Notes under the pieces: generated by a model | What the model saw: the letters and a program-made list of their open reading frames with translations, nothing else | Database searches by the model: none | What the model was told of the DNA's origin: nothing | Origin: Rasiella rasia | Lineage (GTDB): Bacteria; Bacteroidota; Bacteroidia; Flavobacteriales; Flavobacteriaceae | Reading direction: 5' to 3' | Length of the DNA stretch: 64,000 nt | Assembly: GCF_011044175.1 (NCBI RefSeq) | Contig: NZ_CP049057.1 | Location: 697,501-761,500 of the forward strand | Program-made: the position numbers and the translations under genes | Shown: one piece after another, positions 1-9,893 of the stretch | Numbering within the stretch: the stretch's first letter is position 1 | Layout of the letters: each line of letters opens with the position of its first letter

Positions 1-1
1 T

Positions 2-169
2 AATAGATATAAAACGAAGAGCACTGCCTCACGAAACACGAGCAGCTCTAGAGTGACTAAAAGCAGAACGTCAAGTAGAAGCTCTAATGCTTCTAAAGCT
101 AGAAGTTCTTCTTCAAGAAGTAAAAGTAGCTCACGTAGCACTACTCCTAGAAAAGGGAGAGGCTTATAA
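2..169 (+). CDS. C-terminal end of a Ser/Arg-rich protein (partial)
   Basis: An open frame enters from the left edge and ends at TAA 167-169. The 55 visible residues are almost entirely Ser, Arg, Lys, Thr and Asn, ending in PRKGRGL. This looks like a basic low-complexity tail of a longer protein; the folded part lies outside the window, so no function can be given. A strong hairpin terminator follows 20 bp downstream, which supports this as a real gene end. Confidence 0.6.
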   Translation, partial: NRYKTKSTASRNTSSSRVTKSRTSSRSSNASKARSSSSRSKSSSRSTTPRKGRGL

Positions 170-189
170 GATTTTTTGGTTGGTTAGTA

Positions 190-236
190 GAAACCCTCGC
201 TATTTGCTCTAGCAAATGCGGGGGTTTCGTTTTTAT
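190..236. terminator. Bidirectional rho-independent terminator
   Basis: GAAACCC...GGGTTTC forms a long stem whose inner part also pairs (ATTTGCT/AGCAAAT), followed by a T run on the + strand. It lies between two convergent genes and can serve both. Confidence 0.8.
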
Positions 237-1513
237 AGTTCTTTCAAAATTGTAGCCATATGTTGGGTAAGATTTTTCCTAGTATATTTTGAAATATCTG
301 TTGTAATGGCCTCTAATTCTTTCTTCTGAAAGCGTCTGTATAAGTGCAACACCTCTTCTTTAAGCAGATTCTTGTTGTTAGGTGTAAAAAACTGCCCTCG
401 CCCCGTTTGGTCAATGATATCTTTTATATCGCTCCCCTCGGGACCCAATGCTATAATTGGTCGCTTAGCTCGTAGATATTCAAATAATTTACCTGGTAGA
501 ATAGCCTTGGTTTCTAGACTGTCAATTTCTATCAATAACAAAACCTGTGCGTTATGCTGAAGTTGAAGCGCTTCTGTATGCGAAACATACCCCACATTCC
601 GAAGATTCTCACTAAGGCCAAATGCAGAAAGCGAGTCTAAAATTGACTGCCCTATTACACCCGCTAATACAATTTCCGTAGCCTCGCGAAATCCTTCAAT
701 TTCTGAGGCTAATTCACTTAACACCTCCCACAAAATCAACGGATTTCGCTCACTTAGTAAAGACCCTACATGTGCTAATGAAAATTTTGAATCTAAATTT
801 GGTGTAATTACCTCCTTTGCCTCAAAACCATTAGTTACAATTGTGATAGGTGTTTTGGTAAGCGCTTCAAATTCTTTTTTAGTCGTCGGACTTGTTACTG
901 TAACGTGAGTAGCTTCCTGCAATACAAGAGTTTCTAAACGTTTATGCTTTCGCCGAGATGCTGTAGTTAATCGAAGCGACTCATGATAGTGTATGGTTGT
1001 CCACGGATCTCTAAAGTCGGTTACCCATGGTAGCCCTAGCTCCTTAGACAGTTTTAATCCTATTAAGTGCAAGCTATGCGGTGGCCCTGTTGTTACCATT
1101 GCTTCTACAGGGTTTTGAGACAGGTAGTTTTTAAGGTATTTCACCGAAGGCTTTACCCACCCAACCCTTGCATCTGGAATAAAGAAGTTTCCTCTAACAA
1201 AAAGTAAAAATTTTTCAGTAAAAGAAAGCTGCTTCTTCGCTATAATACCACTACTCATTTGTTTAGTTTTCTTTTTTGAAAACCATTTTGCAAACCGGTA
1301 AGGCTCCTTCACTGGCTGACTAATAATTTCAATTTCTTTAGGGATTTCGGCTATAAAACTATCATCCTGCAACGGGTAATGAGCATTCTCTGGAATGTAC
1401 ACCACCGGAGTTATACCAAATTCTCGAAAGTATTTAACAAAATACAACCAGCGCTGTACTCCTGGCCCTCCTGCTGGCGGCCAATAATATGTTATGATGA
1501 GCACTCGTTTCAT
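233..1513 (-). CDS. Glycosyltransferase, GT4-like
   Basis: A 426-residue GT-B type glycosyltransferase, expected to move a sugar from an activated donor to a surface glycan or lipid carrier at the cytoplasmic face. The N-terminus has the strand-loop MKRVLIITYYWPPAGGPGVQ typical of GT4 enzymes. The C-terminal half has the donor-site segment PGKLFEYLRAKRPI with the conserved Glu, near residue 340. Its start codon overlaps the stop of the upstream YfhO-like gene by one base (TAATG), so the two are translationally coupled. Donor and acceptor cannot be read from the sequence. Confidence 0.85.
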   Translation of the reverse strand: MKRVLIITYYWPPAGGPGVQRWLYFVKYFREFGITPVVYIPENAHYPLQDDSFIAEIPKEIEIISQPVKEPYRFAKWFSKKKTKQMSSGIIAKKQLSFTEKFLLFVRGNFFIPDARVGWVKPSVKYLKNYLSQNPVEAMVTTGPPHSLHLIGLKLSKELGLPWVTDFRDPWTTIHYHESLRLTTASRRKHKRLETLVLQEATHVTVTSPTTKKEFEALTKTPITIVTNGFEAKEVITPNLDSKFSLAHVGSLLSERNPLILWEVLSELASEIEGFREATEIVLAGVIGQSILDSLSAFGLSENLRNVGYVSHTEALQLQHNAQVLLLIEIDSLETKAILPGKLFEYLRAKRPIIALGPEGSDIKDIIDQTGRGQFFTPNNKNLLKEEVLHLYRRFQKKELEAITTDISKYTRKNLTQHMATILKEL

Positions 1514-3957
1514 TACGAGTTTTCTTCCTTTTTACTTCGGAAACTGAAAAATAAACCTCCTAAAATCGCTAGTATCACAAGGATACTACTGGCTAAAGAG
1601 ATCATACTTCCTTTTTTCACTACCGCTGGTTCAAACTTGAACTCAATTTTATTATTTCCTTCAGGAATCACCATGCCTCGTAGTAAATAATTCACCCTAA
1701 TATATTCAGCCGGGTTGTCATTTATATAGGCATTCCATCCATCTTTGTAGTACATTTCTGAAAAGACTGCAAATTGTGCACTTTTTGTACTTGTTTCATA
1801 AGTGAGATGGCTGGGTTCATGAAATACAAGATCTATAGTCGCAGTGCTATCTCTCACTACATTCTCTAGTGGCAACTGATCCTTAAATTCGGAATGAACT
1901 ATCACGGTTTTCTTAGTGTCTAAGCTATCAAGCATTTTAATCTCTTCGTCTGCAGAATTTGCAAACTGAACATTTTCTACAAACCAAGCAGGACCGTTTA
2001 CATACGGATTTCTTTGCGCTACAGGTCCGCCGCCTTTATTCTGAACAATAAAATACTTCACATTGAGCATATTCATAATTCCCACATCTCCATTATACAA
2101 ATAGAAATCTGCAATATCATTCATACGCCTTGGTTTAGCAGCATGATACCCTCCTAACGCATTGTGATAAAAGCTAGCCGCACCGCTGTTGAATGCATTT
2201 GCAGTTGCGTCATAGACTCTAAAGTGACCTTCATCTTTTAAGATCATTTCATCGGCTCCAGACATCGGGAACGGTTGTTCCATCACACGTTTCTGAACAA
2301 AATCTTCATTATTAACATAGCGTCTGTCTACTCCTACCAAATCAACTAATAGCAACACCACTAGCACTCCAATAGCTACGGTTTGTTTTAGCTTGTCTTT
2401 CAGAAAAAACCACAAAGCCCCTGCTGTCAATAATATTAACAGTAGTGAGCGAATTGCATCCTTTACAAAGAGTAAAGCCCGATCTGCCCGAACAGCTTCC
2501 ACCAATTCGTTACCTAATTGCTCGCGAATACCAGCGTCGTACGGACTTCCAAAATCGAAACCGGGGATAGCCGATTTCAGCACTAAAAAAACCACCACAA
2601 CACCACCAACAATACTGGTTGCATAGAGCAAGGCTTTTTTCCGTTTTTCTTCTTTGGTGAATTCATTAAAAAATTGATGTAAACCTACCACTGCTAATAC
2701 AGGTATTATAAGCTCAATTAAGACTTGTATAGATGACACAGCCCTAAACTTATCGTACAGAGGCACATAATCTATAAAAAGTTGAGTAAGCCAATCTAAA
2801 TTCTTTCCCCATGATAAAAAGAGGCTGAGTAACAAACCAGCGGTAGCCCACCATTTTAATCGTCCTCGTACTAGAAAAAGTGCTAGTATGGCTAAAAATA
2901 ATATGACGGCACCCACATAAGCTGGTGCAGCCACTATTGGTTGATCTCCCCAATATACAGGCAATTGCTGTAAGACTTGGTTAGCTTCTTGCGGTGAAGC
3001 GCCTAATTTAATTAAGGCCTCTACTGTTTCGCCATCTTCGGGTAAAGGCTCGCTACTACCACCACCCATAAAACGTGGAATAAGCAAGTTGAAGCTCTCT
3101 AACTTTCCGTAGCTGTATTCTGTAATATAATCGTAGTCTAAGCCCGATGTACGCACCTTAGGTGAGCCATCTGGATTAATAGTTAGGTCGCTTGCGCCAC
3201 GCGTAGAAGTATCGGCGTACTCCTTTGTTGCAAGAATATTGGTAGCATTTAGGCCAATAGCAAGTAGTACCCCAACTAGCATAACACCAACAGCTTTAAA
3301 GTAATGAGGAAGTAATTTCTTTTTTACGGCATCTACGAGATAGGCAATACCAATACAGATTACTAGCATTAACAAATAGTACGTCATTTGGTAGTGATTA
3401 GCTACCAACTCTAATCCCATTGCTACAGTAGTTAGCAGAAAACCCCAGAGATATTTGCCTCTAAATGTTAGAATAATACCACTTAAAACTAGTGGCATAT
3501 ACGCAATGGCATGAGCTTTTGCATTGTGACCTACACCTAAGATTATAATGAGATATGTAGAGAATCCAAAAGCAAGGGCACCTAAAAACGCTAATTTATA
3601 GTCAACTTTCAGCACAAGAAATAAAATGTACATACCTATAAAATAGAGAAATAGATAATCTGCTGGACGCGGTAAAAACCGCAACGTGAGATCGAGTTTC
3701 TTAATGTAGTTGTTTGGGTACTTAGCCCCTAATTGGTAGGTGGGCATTCCGCCAAATGCAGCGTCTGTCCAATAGGTTTCTTCACCTGTAGTCTTTCTAA
3801 AGTCGTTTTGCTGTTTGGCCATTCCAGTATACTGTGCAATATCACTTTGGAAAATTACCTTGCCTTGTAACACTGGGCTGAAATACACTAAAGAGGCTAC
3901 AATAAATAGTATAATGGCAATTAAATGCGGAAGAAATTTCTTAATTGAAAAATTCAT
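1513..3957 (-). CDS. YfhO-family multi-spanning membrane protein
   Basis: An 814-residue protein with an N-terminal membrane segment, the conserved loop containing SDIAQYTGM and the WTDAAFGGMPTYQL motif, about a dozen hydrophobic segments over residues 10-540, a long soluble domain and a final membrane helix followed by a basic tail (FRSKKEENS). This is the layout of the YfhO family (GT-C-like fold; the Bacillus member is implicated in glycosylation of lipoteichoic acid). It is coupled to the downstream GT4 gene by a one-base overlap, which points to a shared role in surface glycan assembly. The exact reaction in Flavobacteria is unknown. Confidence 0.85.
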   Translation of the reverse strand: MNFSIKKFLPHLIAIILFIVASLVYFSPVLQGKVIFQSDIAQYTGMAKQQNDFRKTTGEETYWTDAAFGGMPTYQLGAKYPNNYIKKLDLTLRFLPRPADYLFLYFIGMYILFLVLKVDYKLAFLGALAFGFSTYLIIILGVGHNAKAHAIAYMPLVLSGIILTFRGKYLWGFLLTTVAMGLELVANHYQMTYYLLMLVICIGIAYLVDAVKKKLLPHYFKAVGVMLVGVLLAIGLNATNILATKEYADTSTRGASDLTINPDGSPKVRTSGLDYDYITEYSYGKLESFNLLIPRFMGGGSSEPLPEDGETVEALIKLGASPQEANQVLQQLPVYWGDQPIVAAPAYVGAVILFLAILALFLVRGRLKWWATAGLLLSLFLSWGKNLDWLTQLFIDYVPLYDKFRAVSSIQVLIELIIPVLAVVGLHQFFNEFTKEEKRKKALLYATSIVGGVVVVFLVLKSAIPGFDFGSPYDAGIREQLGNELVEAVRADRALLFVKDAIRSLLLILLTAGALWFFLKDKLKQTVAIGVLVVLLLVDLVGVDRRYVNNEDFVQKRVMEQPFPMSGADEMILKDEGHFRVYDATANAFNSGAASFYHNALGGYHAAKPRRMNDIADFYLYNGDVGIMNMLNVKYFIVQNKGGGPVAQRNPYVNGPAWFVENVQFANSADEEIKMLDSLDTKKTVIVHSEFKDQLPLENVVRDSTATIDLVFHEPSHLTYETSTKSAQFAVFSEMYYKDGWNAYINDNPAEYIRVNYLLRGMVIPEGNNKIEFKFEPAVVKKGSMISLASSILVILAILGGLFFSFRSKKEENS

Positions 3958-4056
3958 ATAAAAAGAATGCTTAATGGAAGCCGAAAATTACAAAAAAGGA
4001 AAAGGACTTCGACCGGTTCGCACATATTTAATTGAAGTAGCTCAAAACCATTTGTG

Positions 4057-4332
4057 TTACTCTACTTCTTCAAAATCTACATAGTCTCCAACTTTTTTCG
4101 AGGTCCTTCTAGTATTAGGAGCATCACGGTCTATGGTTATTGTCCCTTCTTCTTCCTGTGTGTTTTTACCAAACGGGTTATTTCCGAAGGGATTGGCGCC
4201 AAAAGATTTTTCAAAACGTTCGCCCATTTTCTTGGCAATATACCGCATGAGGTAAGGTTTTGCTAGTTTCCACGAAAAGCGTAGCGCGAAAAATACCAAA
4301 AGTACTATAAGTATCGTTCTAAGAAAGTCCAT
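4057..4332 (-). CDS. DUF4834-like small membrane protein
   Basis: A 91-residue protein starting at the ATG whose first base is 4332. A longer frame to 4392 exists, but its extra N-terminal residues look unlike a start. One membrane helix (ILIVLLVFFALRFSW) is followed by a basic stretch and an acidic, disordered C-terminus. The layout resembles the Bacteroidota-specific DUF4834 family, whose function is unknown. It is transcribed away from the transporter-like gene at 4444. Confidence 0.7.
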   Translation of the reverse strand: MDFLRTILIVLLVFFALRFSWKLAKPYLMRYIAKKMGERFEKSFGANPFGNNPFGKNTQEEEGTITIDRDAPNTRRTSKKVGDYVDFEEVE

Positions 4333-4418
4333 AATAAGGATTGTATTCTGAAATATCAAAAGTACGATTTGCCTAAGAAAAAACGTAGGCACCTCATATT
4401 AAAATAATGATAAAATAC

Positions 4419-4426
4419 TATCTTTG
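4419..4426 (+). promoter_or_regulatory. Bacteroidota -7 promoter element
   Basis: TATCTTTG matches TAnnTTTG and lies 18 bp before the start of the transporter-like gene. No good -33 TTTG stands at the usual 19-bp spacing. Confidence 0.4.
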
Positions 4427-4443
4427 ACTATAACCGAACAACT

Positions 4444-5466
4444 ATGCGTAAGCTCAAATTTTTAACCTGTTGCCTCTTTTTATTGCCGTTTTTTGGTAAT
4501 GCTCAATACACCGAAATGATTAATACCAATCGCCCAGGCGTTTCGCAAGGTGCCTTTGGGGTTGGAATTAACGTGCTTCAATTTGAGTCTGGTATAAGCT
4601 ATGGTAAAGAAAAGCATAGCCTATTAAATACCGAAGCAACAACCATTGGCTGGGATTATTCTGCGCGCTATGGGTTCTGGCGAGAAGAGCTTGAAGTTAG
4701 CATAATTGGTAGTTTTCAGAGTAATTCGGTTACCAACAATACCACGAATACGCCTATAGAAAGTAAATTCTCCAATTTCCGAAGTAATACCATTGGCGCA
4801 AAATATTTGGTCTATGACCCATATAGAAAGATGGAACTTGAAGGCCCTAATCTATATAGTTATCATGCAAATAATCGTTTCCAGTGGAAAGATTTAATTC
4901 CGGCGATTTCTATATATGCCGGCGCAAATTTCGACTTTGCCGATAACCCCTTCACTCCAGAAGCCGAGTCTATGATTAGTCCGAAAGTAGTACTGTCTAC
5001 TCAAAATAACTGGATTGGCGGATTTGTATTTGTTACCAATATTATTGCCGATAGGATTGGAACCGATTTCCCAACGTATGGCTACATTGTAACCCTTACA
5101 CATGCTACGAATCGCTACTTTTCTGTATTTTTAGAAAACCAAGGATTTAAAAGTGATTTTTATGCCGATCAGATCCTAAGAGGGGGTGCTGCTGCTTTAA
5201 TCACAAATAACTTGCACGTAGATGCTTCTGTAGCGTTAAACTTTAAGGATACACCTTCTATTTTTCAAGGAAGAATTGGTGTTGCCTACCGCTTTGACAT
5301 GCATGACAAAGATGAGTTTATTGAAGAAAAAGGAAAAGCTGGTCGTGAAAAACGAAAAGAAGAAAAAGGTAAAAAGAAAGACAAAAAGAAGAAAAAGAAC
5401 AAACGTAAAGATGGATTTATTGATGAAGATGGCGGAGATGATGGTGGAGATGGAGGCAATAACTAG
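4444..5466 (+). CDS. Outer-membrane transporter-like beta-barrel protein
   Basis: A 340-residue protein with a signal peptide (cleavage near FGNAQ). The mature part opens with NTNRPGVSQGAFGVG and continues in alternating beta-strands ending in GRIGVAYRF, as in the 'putative MetA-pathway of phenol degradation' outer-membrane family. A tail of about 55 residues follows, first Lys/Glu-rich (KKDKKKKKNKRK) and then Asp/Gly-rich; such charged tails are not part of the barrel. The GNAT gene starts 12 bp downstream, so the two are probably co-transcribed. Substrate unknown. Confidence 0.7.
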   Translation: MRKLKFLTCCLFLLPFFGNAQYTEMINTNRPGVSQGAFGVGINVLQFESGISYGKEKHSLLNTEATTIGWDYSARYGFWREELEVSIIGSFQSNSVTNNTTNTPIESKFSNFRSNTIGAKYLVYDPYRKMELEGPNLYSYHANNRFQWKDLIPAISIYAGANFDFADNPFTPEAESMISPKVVLSTQNNWIGGFVFVTNIIADRIGTDFPTYGYIVTLTHATNRYFSVFLENQGFKSDFYADQILRGGAAALITNNLHVDASVALNFKDTPSIFQGRIGVAYRFDMHDKDEFIEEKGKAGREKRKEEKGKKKDKKKKKNKRKDGFIDEDGGDDGGDGGNN

Positions 5467-5478
5467 GAAGTAGCATGT

Positions 5479-6597
5479 ATGATTGAAATTACCCAAGTAA
5501 CTAACAAAAAACAGCTTAAACAATTTGTAAACTTTCCTTTTAAGTTATACAAAGGCTGTCCCTATTGGGTTCCACCTTTGGTAAAGGATGAAATGGAAAC
5601 CCTTGACCAAACAAAGAATCCTGTTTTTAAGAATGCCGAAGCCGACTATTACCTTGCCTATAAAAATGGAGCTATTGCTGGTAGAATAGCAGTAATCGTA
5701 AATCATTTAGAGATAAATAAAATTGGCAAAAAGAAAGTTAGATTTGGCTGGTTTGATGTTGTAGACGACATTGCCGTTACCCAAGCCCTACTTGAAAAGG
5801 TATACGAAAAAGGAAGAGCACTCAATTTAGAGTATGCCGAAGGACCCGTGGGCTTTAGTAATATGGAGAAAGCCGGCATTCTGGTTGATGGCTATGAAGA
5901 AATGAATACGATGATAACATGGTATCATTTTCCTTACTATAAAGAACATTTTAAGCAACTTGGTTTTGAACCACAAGCTACCTGGGTAGAATTTAAGTTA
6001 GAAATACCGCCCTCTATCAAAGAAAAGGTTGCTAAATTTTCAAGAATTATTAGAGAACGCTACGGCTTGTCTGTAATTCGATTTAAGAACAAAAAAGAAA
6101 TTTTGCCTTATGTAGACGCAATGTTTGGTTTACTAAACGAAACTTATAATACGTTACAAACATTTGTACCTATTCAGCAATATCAGATTGATTACTACAA
6201 GGAAAAGTATTTCACCTTTATTCAACCTGATTATATTACGTGTATTAAGGATAAAAACGGAAAGTTAATTGCCTTTAGTATTGTTATGCCATCATTCACA
6301 AAGGCTCTTAAAAAGGCAAACGGAAGTCTATTTCCGCTAGGTTGGTATCATTTATGGCAAGCACAACGAAAAAATGACCGCGCGGCATTCTATTTAATAG
6401 GAATAGATCCCGAATATCAAGGAAAAGGAGTAACTGCCATTATTTTTGAAGAAATGCAGCACCTTTTTAATAGCAAAGGTATAGACAAGGTAGAAACCAA
6501 CCCTGAATTGGAAGAAAATACAGCCGTGCAAGTGCTTTGGAAAGATTATAACCCAGTAATGCACAAAAAACGTAGTACTTTTAAAAAAGACTTGTAG
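5479..6597 (+). CDS. GNAT-fold acyltransferase-like protein
   Basis: A 372-residue protein with an N-terminal half (YKGCPYWVPPLVKDE, GRIAVIVNH, GWFDVVDD) and a C-terminal half containing an acetyl-CoA loop-like stretch (GIDPEYQGKGVTAIIFEEM). This suggests a GNAT superfamily enzyme that modifies an unidentified amine. Homologues are common single-copy genes in Flavobacteria, and some are mislabelled GTP cyclohydrolase. It follows the barrel gene with no terminator between them. Confidence 0.7.
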   Translation: MIEITQVTNKKQLKQFVNFPFKLYKGCPYWVPPLVKDEMETLDQTKNPVFKNAEADYYLAYKNGAIAGRIAVIVNHLEINKIGKKKVRFGWFDVVDDIAVTQALLEKVYEKGRALNLEYAEGPVGFSNMEKAGILVDGYEEMNTMITWYHFPYYKEHFKQLGFEPQATWVEFKLEIPPSIKEKVAKFSRIIRERYGLSVIRFKNKKEILPYVDAMFGLLNETYNTLQTFVPIQQYQIDYYKEKYFTFIQPDYITCIKDKNGKLIAFSIVMPSFTKALKKANGSLFPLGWYHLWQAQRKNDRAAFYLIGIDPEYQGKGVTAIIFEEMQHLFNSKGIDKVETNPELEENTAVQVLWKDYNPVMHKKRSTFKKDL

Positions 6598-6665
6598 CAA
6601 CCTAATTTCTGTAAGGCATACAATAAATAGTAGGTTTTTTTGTTTAGTAATGACTTAACCAACAA

Positions 6666-7292
6666 ATGCCCCAAATGAAAATCGCCCTAAGATTCGCGTT
6701 TGCTGTATTCCTACTTACAGCATTTGCATTTACTACTAGCCCAGAAAAAAATTCAAAACCCATTATTGTTGTCATTGATGTATCGCATGGTGGTGCAGAC
6801 CCGGGTAACAACAATAAATTAGTACTTGAAAAGGAATTGGTGTATCAAATTGCTCAAAAAATGGCAACATTAAATACCAGTGGTTCTATTCAATTACACT
6901 TTACCAGAGATGGAGACAAATCGATGTCCCTCCAAGATCGTGTAAAATTTATCAATCAGTTGCAGCCAGATGCTGTGCTTTCGCTACACATGAATGGAGA
7001 AAATATTAAAAAGGCGTCTGGTCTTCGTGTCTTTTATTCAGAACGCGCGTTTCAAGATAAAAAGACGCAAAACTTAGCAAGTGAGATTGCTGAAAGTTTT
7101 AAAACAAATGGCTTGTTTAGTTCAAGAACCATTGGTAGTGCTCCCTTCTACATTTTAAAACACAGCAACGCCCCAGCCCTCCTTTTGGAATTAGGAAATA
7201 TGGATAATCCCAGCGATCTAGAACTCGTTAAGGATCCAGCTCAGCAAGAAACGATAGCACAAACCATACTTGACGCTTTAGAACGCCTATAA
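6666..7292 (+). CDS. N-acetylmuramoyl-L-alanine amidase (Amidase_3)
   Basis: A 208-residue secreted or membrane-anchored zinc amidase that would cut the bond between MurNAc and the peptide stem in the periplasm. A hydrophobic N-terminus (residues 5-25) precedes the catalytic domain. Zinc ligands and catalytic Glu of the AmiC/CwlV family are visible: His in DVSHGGADPG, Glu in EKELVY, His in VLSLHMNGE, and the final Glu in LLLELGNMDNPSD. Start is the ATG at 6666 or the in-frame ATG at 6675. A terminator follows about 30 bp downstream. Confidence 0.9.
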   Translation: MPQMKIALRFAFAVFLLTAFAFTTSPEKNSKPIIVVIDVSHGGADPGNNNKLVLEKELVYQIAQKMATLNTSGSIQLHFTRDGDKSMSLQDRVKFINQLQPDAVLSLHMNGENIKKASGLRVFYSERAFQDKKTQNLASEIAESFKTNGLFSSRTIGSAPFYILKHSNAPALLLELGNMDNPSDLELVKDPAQQETIAQTILDALERL

Positions 7293-7318
7293 ACAAATAT
7301 GGAATCACATTAATTAAT

Positions 7319-7350
7319 AAAGCCTGCTATACTTTAGCAGGCTTTTTTAT
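7319..7350 (+). terminator. Rho-independent terminator
   Basis: AAGCCTGCTA and TAGCAGGCTT form a 10-bp stem with a short loop, followed by six T residues, after the amidase gene. Confidence 0.85.
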
Positions 7351-7379
7351 GTAATTATAATATTGTCTCGTATTTCAAA

Positions 7380-8642
7380 CTATTCGCCCATTGCCTGAGC
7401 AACAGCAGCAGATAGCCTTTTATATGTTCCATTTTCTAAACGCTCTCTAATAGCATCGAAAGCTTCTAGGGTTTCGTTAATGTCTTCCATAGTGTGCGAT
7501 GCTGTAGGAATCATACGTAATAAGATTAATCCTTTTGGGATTACTGGATATACCACAATAGAACAGAAAACGCCATGGTTTTCACGAAGGTCTTTTACCA
7601 ACGCCATCGCTTCTGGGATACTTCCCTTTAAATACACCGGGGTTACGCAGCTCTGGGTTGTACCTATATCAAATCCGCGTTCTTTTAGTCCTCCTTGTAA
7701 TGCATTCACATTCTCCCATAACTTTTCTTTAAGTTCTGGCATGGTGCGTAGCATATCTAACCGCTTTAGGGCTCCTACTACCAGCTGCATTTGCAACGAT
7801 TTTGCAAACATCTGTGAACGAAGGTTATACTTTAAGTATTGAATAATTTCATCATCTGCTGCAATAAAAGCACCTGTACTTGCTAAAGATTTTGCGAAAG
7901 TGGCAAAGTACACATCAATTTCAGCTTGTACGCCTTGCTCCTCTCCTGCTCCTGCACCTGTTTTACCAAGCGTTCCGAAGCCATGGGCATCATCTACAAA
8001 CAAACGGAAGTTATATTTTTTCTTTAGTGCTACAATTTCTTTTAGCTTTCCTTGTTCTCCGCGCATTCCAAAAACACCTTCAGAAATTAATAGGATTCCT
8101 CCTCCAGTCTTTTCTGCCATTTTTGTTGCACGCTTCAAGTTCTTTTCGATACTTTCCATATCGTTATGCTTATAGGTAAAGCGCTGCCCTAAATGCAAAC
8201 GAACTCCATCTATAATACAAGCATGCGCATCTACGTCGTATACAATTACATCATCTTTTGAAACCAATGCATCTACGGTAGAAACCATACCTTGGTATCC
8301 AAAATTAAGTAGATAGGCAGCTTCTTTTTGTACAAATGCAGCCAACTCATCTTGCAATTGTTCATGCAAATCTGTGTGTCCACTCATCATACGAGCTCCC
8401 ATTGGGTAGGCAGAACCATATTTAGCTCCAGCTTCGGCATCTACCTTACGTACCTCTGGGTGATTTGCAAGTCCGAGATAATCGTTAACACTCCAAGTAA
8501 TAACCTCTTTTCCGTTAAACTTCATTCGGTTAGAAATAGGTCCTTCTAACTTCGGAAATACGAAATATCCTTCTGCTTGCTCGGCCCACTTTCCTAGTGG
8601 TCCTTTATCTTTATAAATCTTATCGAATAAATCTCTCATCAA
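7380..8642 (-). CDS. Alpha-oxoamine synthase family, serine palmitoyltransferase-like
   Basis: A 420-residue fold-type I PLP enzyme. It would condense an amino acid with an acyl-CoA; in Bacteroidota the closest roles are serine palmitoyltransferase (sphingolipid synthesis), KBL and BioF. Visible are WSVNDYLGLANHPEV at the N-terminus, DAHACIIDGVRL, the Asp/His pair in VDDAHGFGTLGKTGAG, and the PLP-lysine in FATFAKSLASTGAF. Length fits the family. SPT is the best guess because Bacteroidota make sphingolipids and no biotin genes are nearby, but BioF or KBL cannot be excluded by eye. Confidence 0.7.
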   Translation of the reverse strand: MMRDLFDKIYKDKGPLGKWAEQAEGYFVFPKLEGPISNRMKFNGKEVITWSVNDYLGLANHPEVRKVDAEAGAKYGSAYPMGARMMSGHTDLHEQLQDELAAFVQKEAAYLLNFGYQGMVSTVDALVSKDDVIVYDVDAHACIIDGVRLHLGQRFTYKHNDMESIEKNLKRATKMAEKTGGGILLISEGVFGMRGEQGKLKEIVALKKKYNFRLFVDDAHGFGTLGKTGAGAGEEQGVQAEIDVYFATFAKSLASTGAFIAADDEIIQYLKYNLRSQMFAKSLQMQLVVGALKRLDMLRTMPELKEKLWENVNALQGGLKERGFDIGTTQSCVTPVYLKGSIPEAMALVKDLRENHGVFCSIVVYPVIPKGLILLRMIPTASHTMEDINETLEAFDAIRERLENGTYKRLSAAVAQAMGE

Positions 8643-8729
8643 TACGTTCTGGTTACAATACGAACTGCAAAAATAGGTATTTTATTGACGATGGCAAGAG
8701 CATTTATAATTTCAGAAATATTAATAAAC

Positions 8730-8766
8730 AAAAAAATCCCAACACTAGACGCATTGGGATTTTATC
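8730..8766. terminator. Rho-independent terminator
   Basis: AAAATCCCAA and TTGGGATTTT form a stem around a 10-nt loop, flanked by A and T runs. It lies just after the stop of the cysteine-synthase-like gene (minus strand). Confidence 0.75.
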
Positions 8767-8782
8767 TCTTACTATTTTAAAA

Positions 8783-9823
8783 CTATTTTACGTAGTGTAC
8801 TTTTTCTGCTGCTACAGCCGCAGTGTCTGTAAAACCTTGCTGCTCCATCCATTCGTCACTGTAGACTTTACTCATATATCTTGAGCCATGATCTGGTAAG
8901 ATTACTACCACAACGCTATCTTTATCAAAAACACCTTCTTCATCGAGTTGTTTTAATCCTTGAACCGCAGCACCACTTGTATACCCAGCGAAAATTCCTT
9001 CTGTTTTTGCCAATTCACGTGCCGTGTTGGCACTATCTTCATCGGTTACTTTTATAAAAGTATCTATACTGTTAAAATCTGTAGCATCAGGAATTAAATT
9101 TTTTCCTAAGCCCTCAATTCTATACGGGTAGATTTCATTTTTATCAAACTCGCGAGTTTCATGGTACTTTTTAAGCACAGAACCGTAAGCGTCTATACCT
9201 ATTACTTTAATCTCTGGGTTTTGCTCCTTTAAAAAACGAGCCGTACCAGAAATAGTTCCTCCCGTTCCACTACATGCTACTAAATGGGTGATTTTACCCG
9301 CAGTCTGGTCCCAAATTTCGGGTCCAGTTGTTTTGTAGTGTGCGTCTATATTCAATGTATTAAAATACTGATTGATATACACCGAATTTGCAATTTCTGA
9401 GTGCAAACGTTTTGCTACTTCGTAATAAGACCTTGGGTCGTCTGCTGCAACATGAGCAGGACACACATGCACTTGCGCACCCATGGTGCGTAACATATTT
9501 ATCTTATCTTTTGAAGATTTAGAACTTACGGCTAAGATACATTTGTATCCCTTTAAAACACTAACCATGGCAATACTAAAACCAGTATTCCCACTTGTTG
9601 TTTCTATAATTGTATCGCCAGGCTTTAAAATACCTTGCTTTTCAGCTTCTTCAATAATATAAAGTGCGATACGGTCTTTGGCCGAATGTCCAGGGTTAAA
9701 TGCTTCTACTTTAGCATAAAAATTCCCTTTCATTTGTGAGGTAATACGATTGAGTTGAATAAGAGGCGTGTTGCCGATTAAATCCAAAACATTCGAGTAA
9801 GCCTTAATGTCTTTCATATACAT
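8783..9823 (-). CDS. Cysteine synthase / cystathionine beta-synthase-like PLP enzyme
   Basis: A 346-residue fold-type II PLP enzyme that forms or exchanges sulfur amino acids by beta-replacement on serine or O-acetylserine. Signature parts are [12 protein letters not shown], the PLP-lysine in [11 protein letters not shown], the substrate loop [11 protein letters not shown], the phosphate-binding SGTGGTISG, and GYTSGAA. The Ser-rich stretch SSKSSKDK and a roughly 345-residue length without a CBS tail are seen in the CBS-like catalytic cores of Flavobacteria. An in-frame ATG two codons downstream is an alternative start. Confidence 0.85.
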   Translation of the reverse strand: MYMKDIKAYSNVLDLIGNTPLIQLNRITSQMKGNFYAKVEAFNPGHSAKDRIALYIIEEAEKQGILKPGDTIIETTSGNTGFSIAMVSVLKGYKCILAVSSKSSKDKINMLRTMGAQVHVCPAHVAADDPRSYYEVAKRLHSEIANSVYINQYFNTLNIDAHYKTTGPEIWDQTAGKITHLVACSGTGGTISGTARFLKEQNPEIKVIGIDAYGSVLKKYHETREFDKNEIYPYRIEGLGKNLIPDATDFNSIDTFIKVTDEDSANTARELAKTEGIFAGYTSGAAVQGLKQLDEEGVFDKDSVVVVILPDHGSRYMSKVYSDEWMEQQGFTDTAAVAAEKVHYVK

Positions 9824-9893
9824 CGTCTGTTTCTTTAAAGCTAGATTTCTCTCTCTTTAAAACTACGGCACAAAGGTACAGCAAATTATTTAA

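Noticed and set aside
5236-5523. Reverse-strand frame of 95 residues within the barrel gene
   Set aside because: Its Phe-rich composition is the complement of the Lys-rich tail of the real gene on the other strand.
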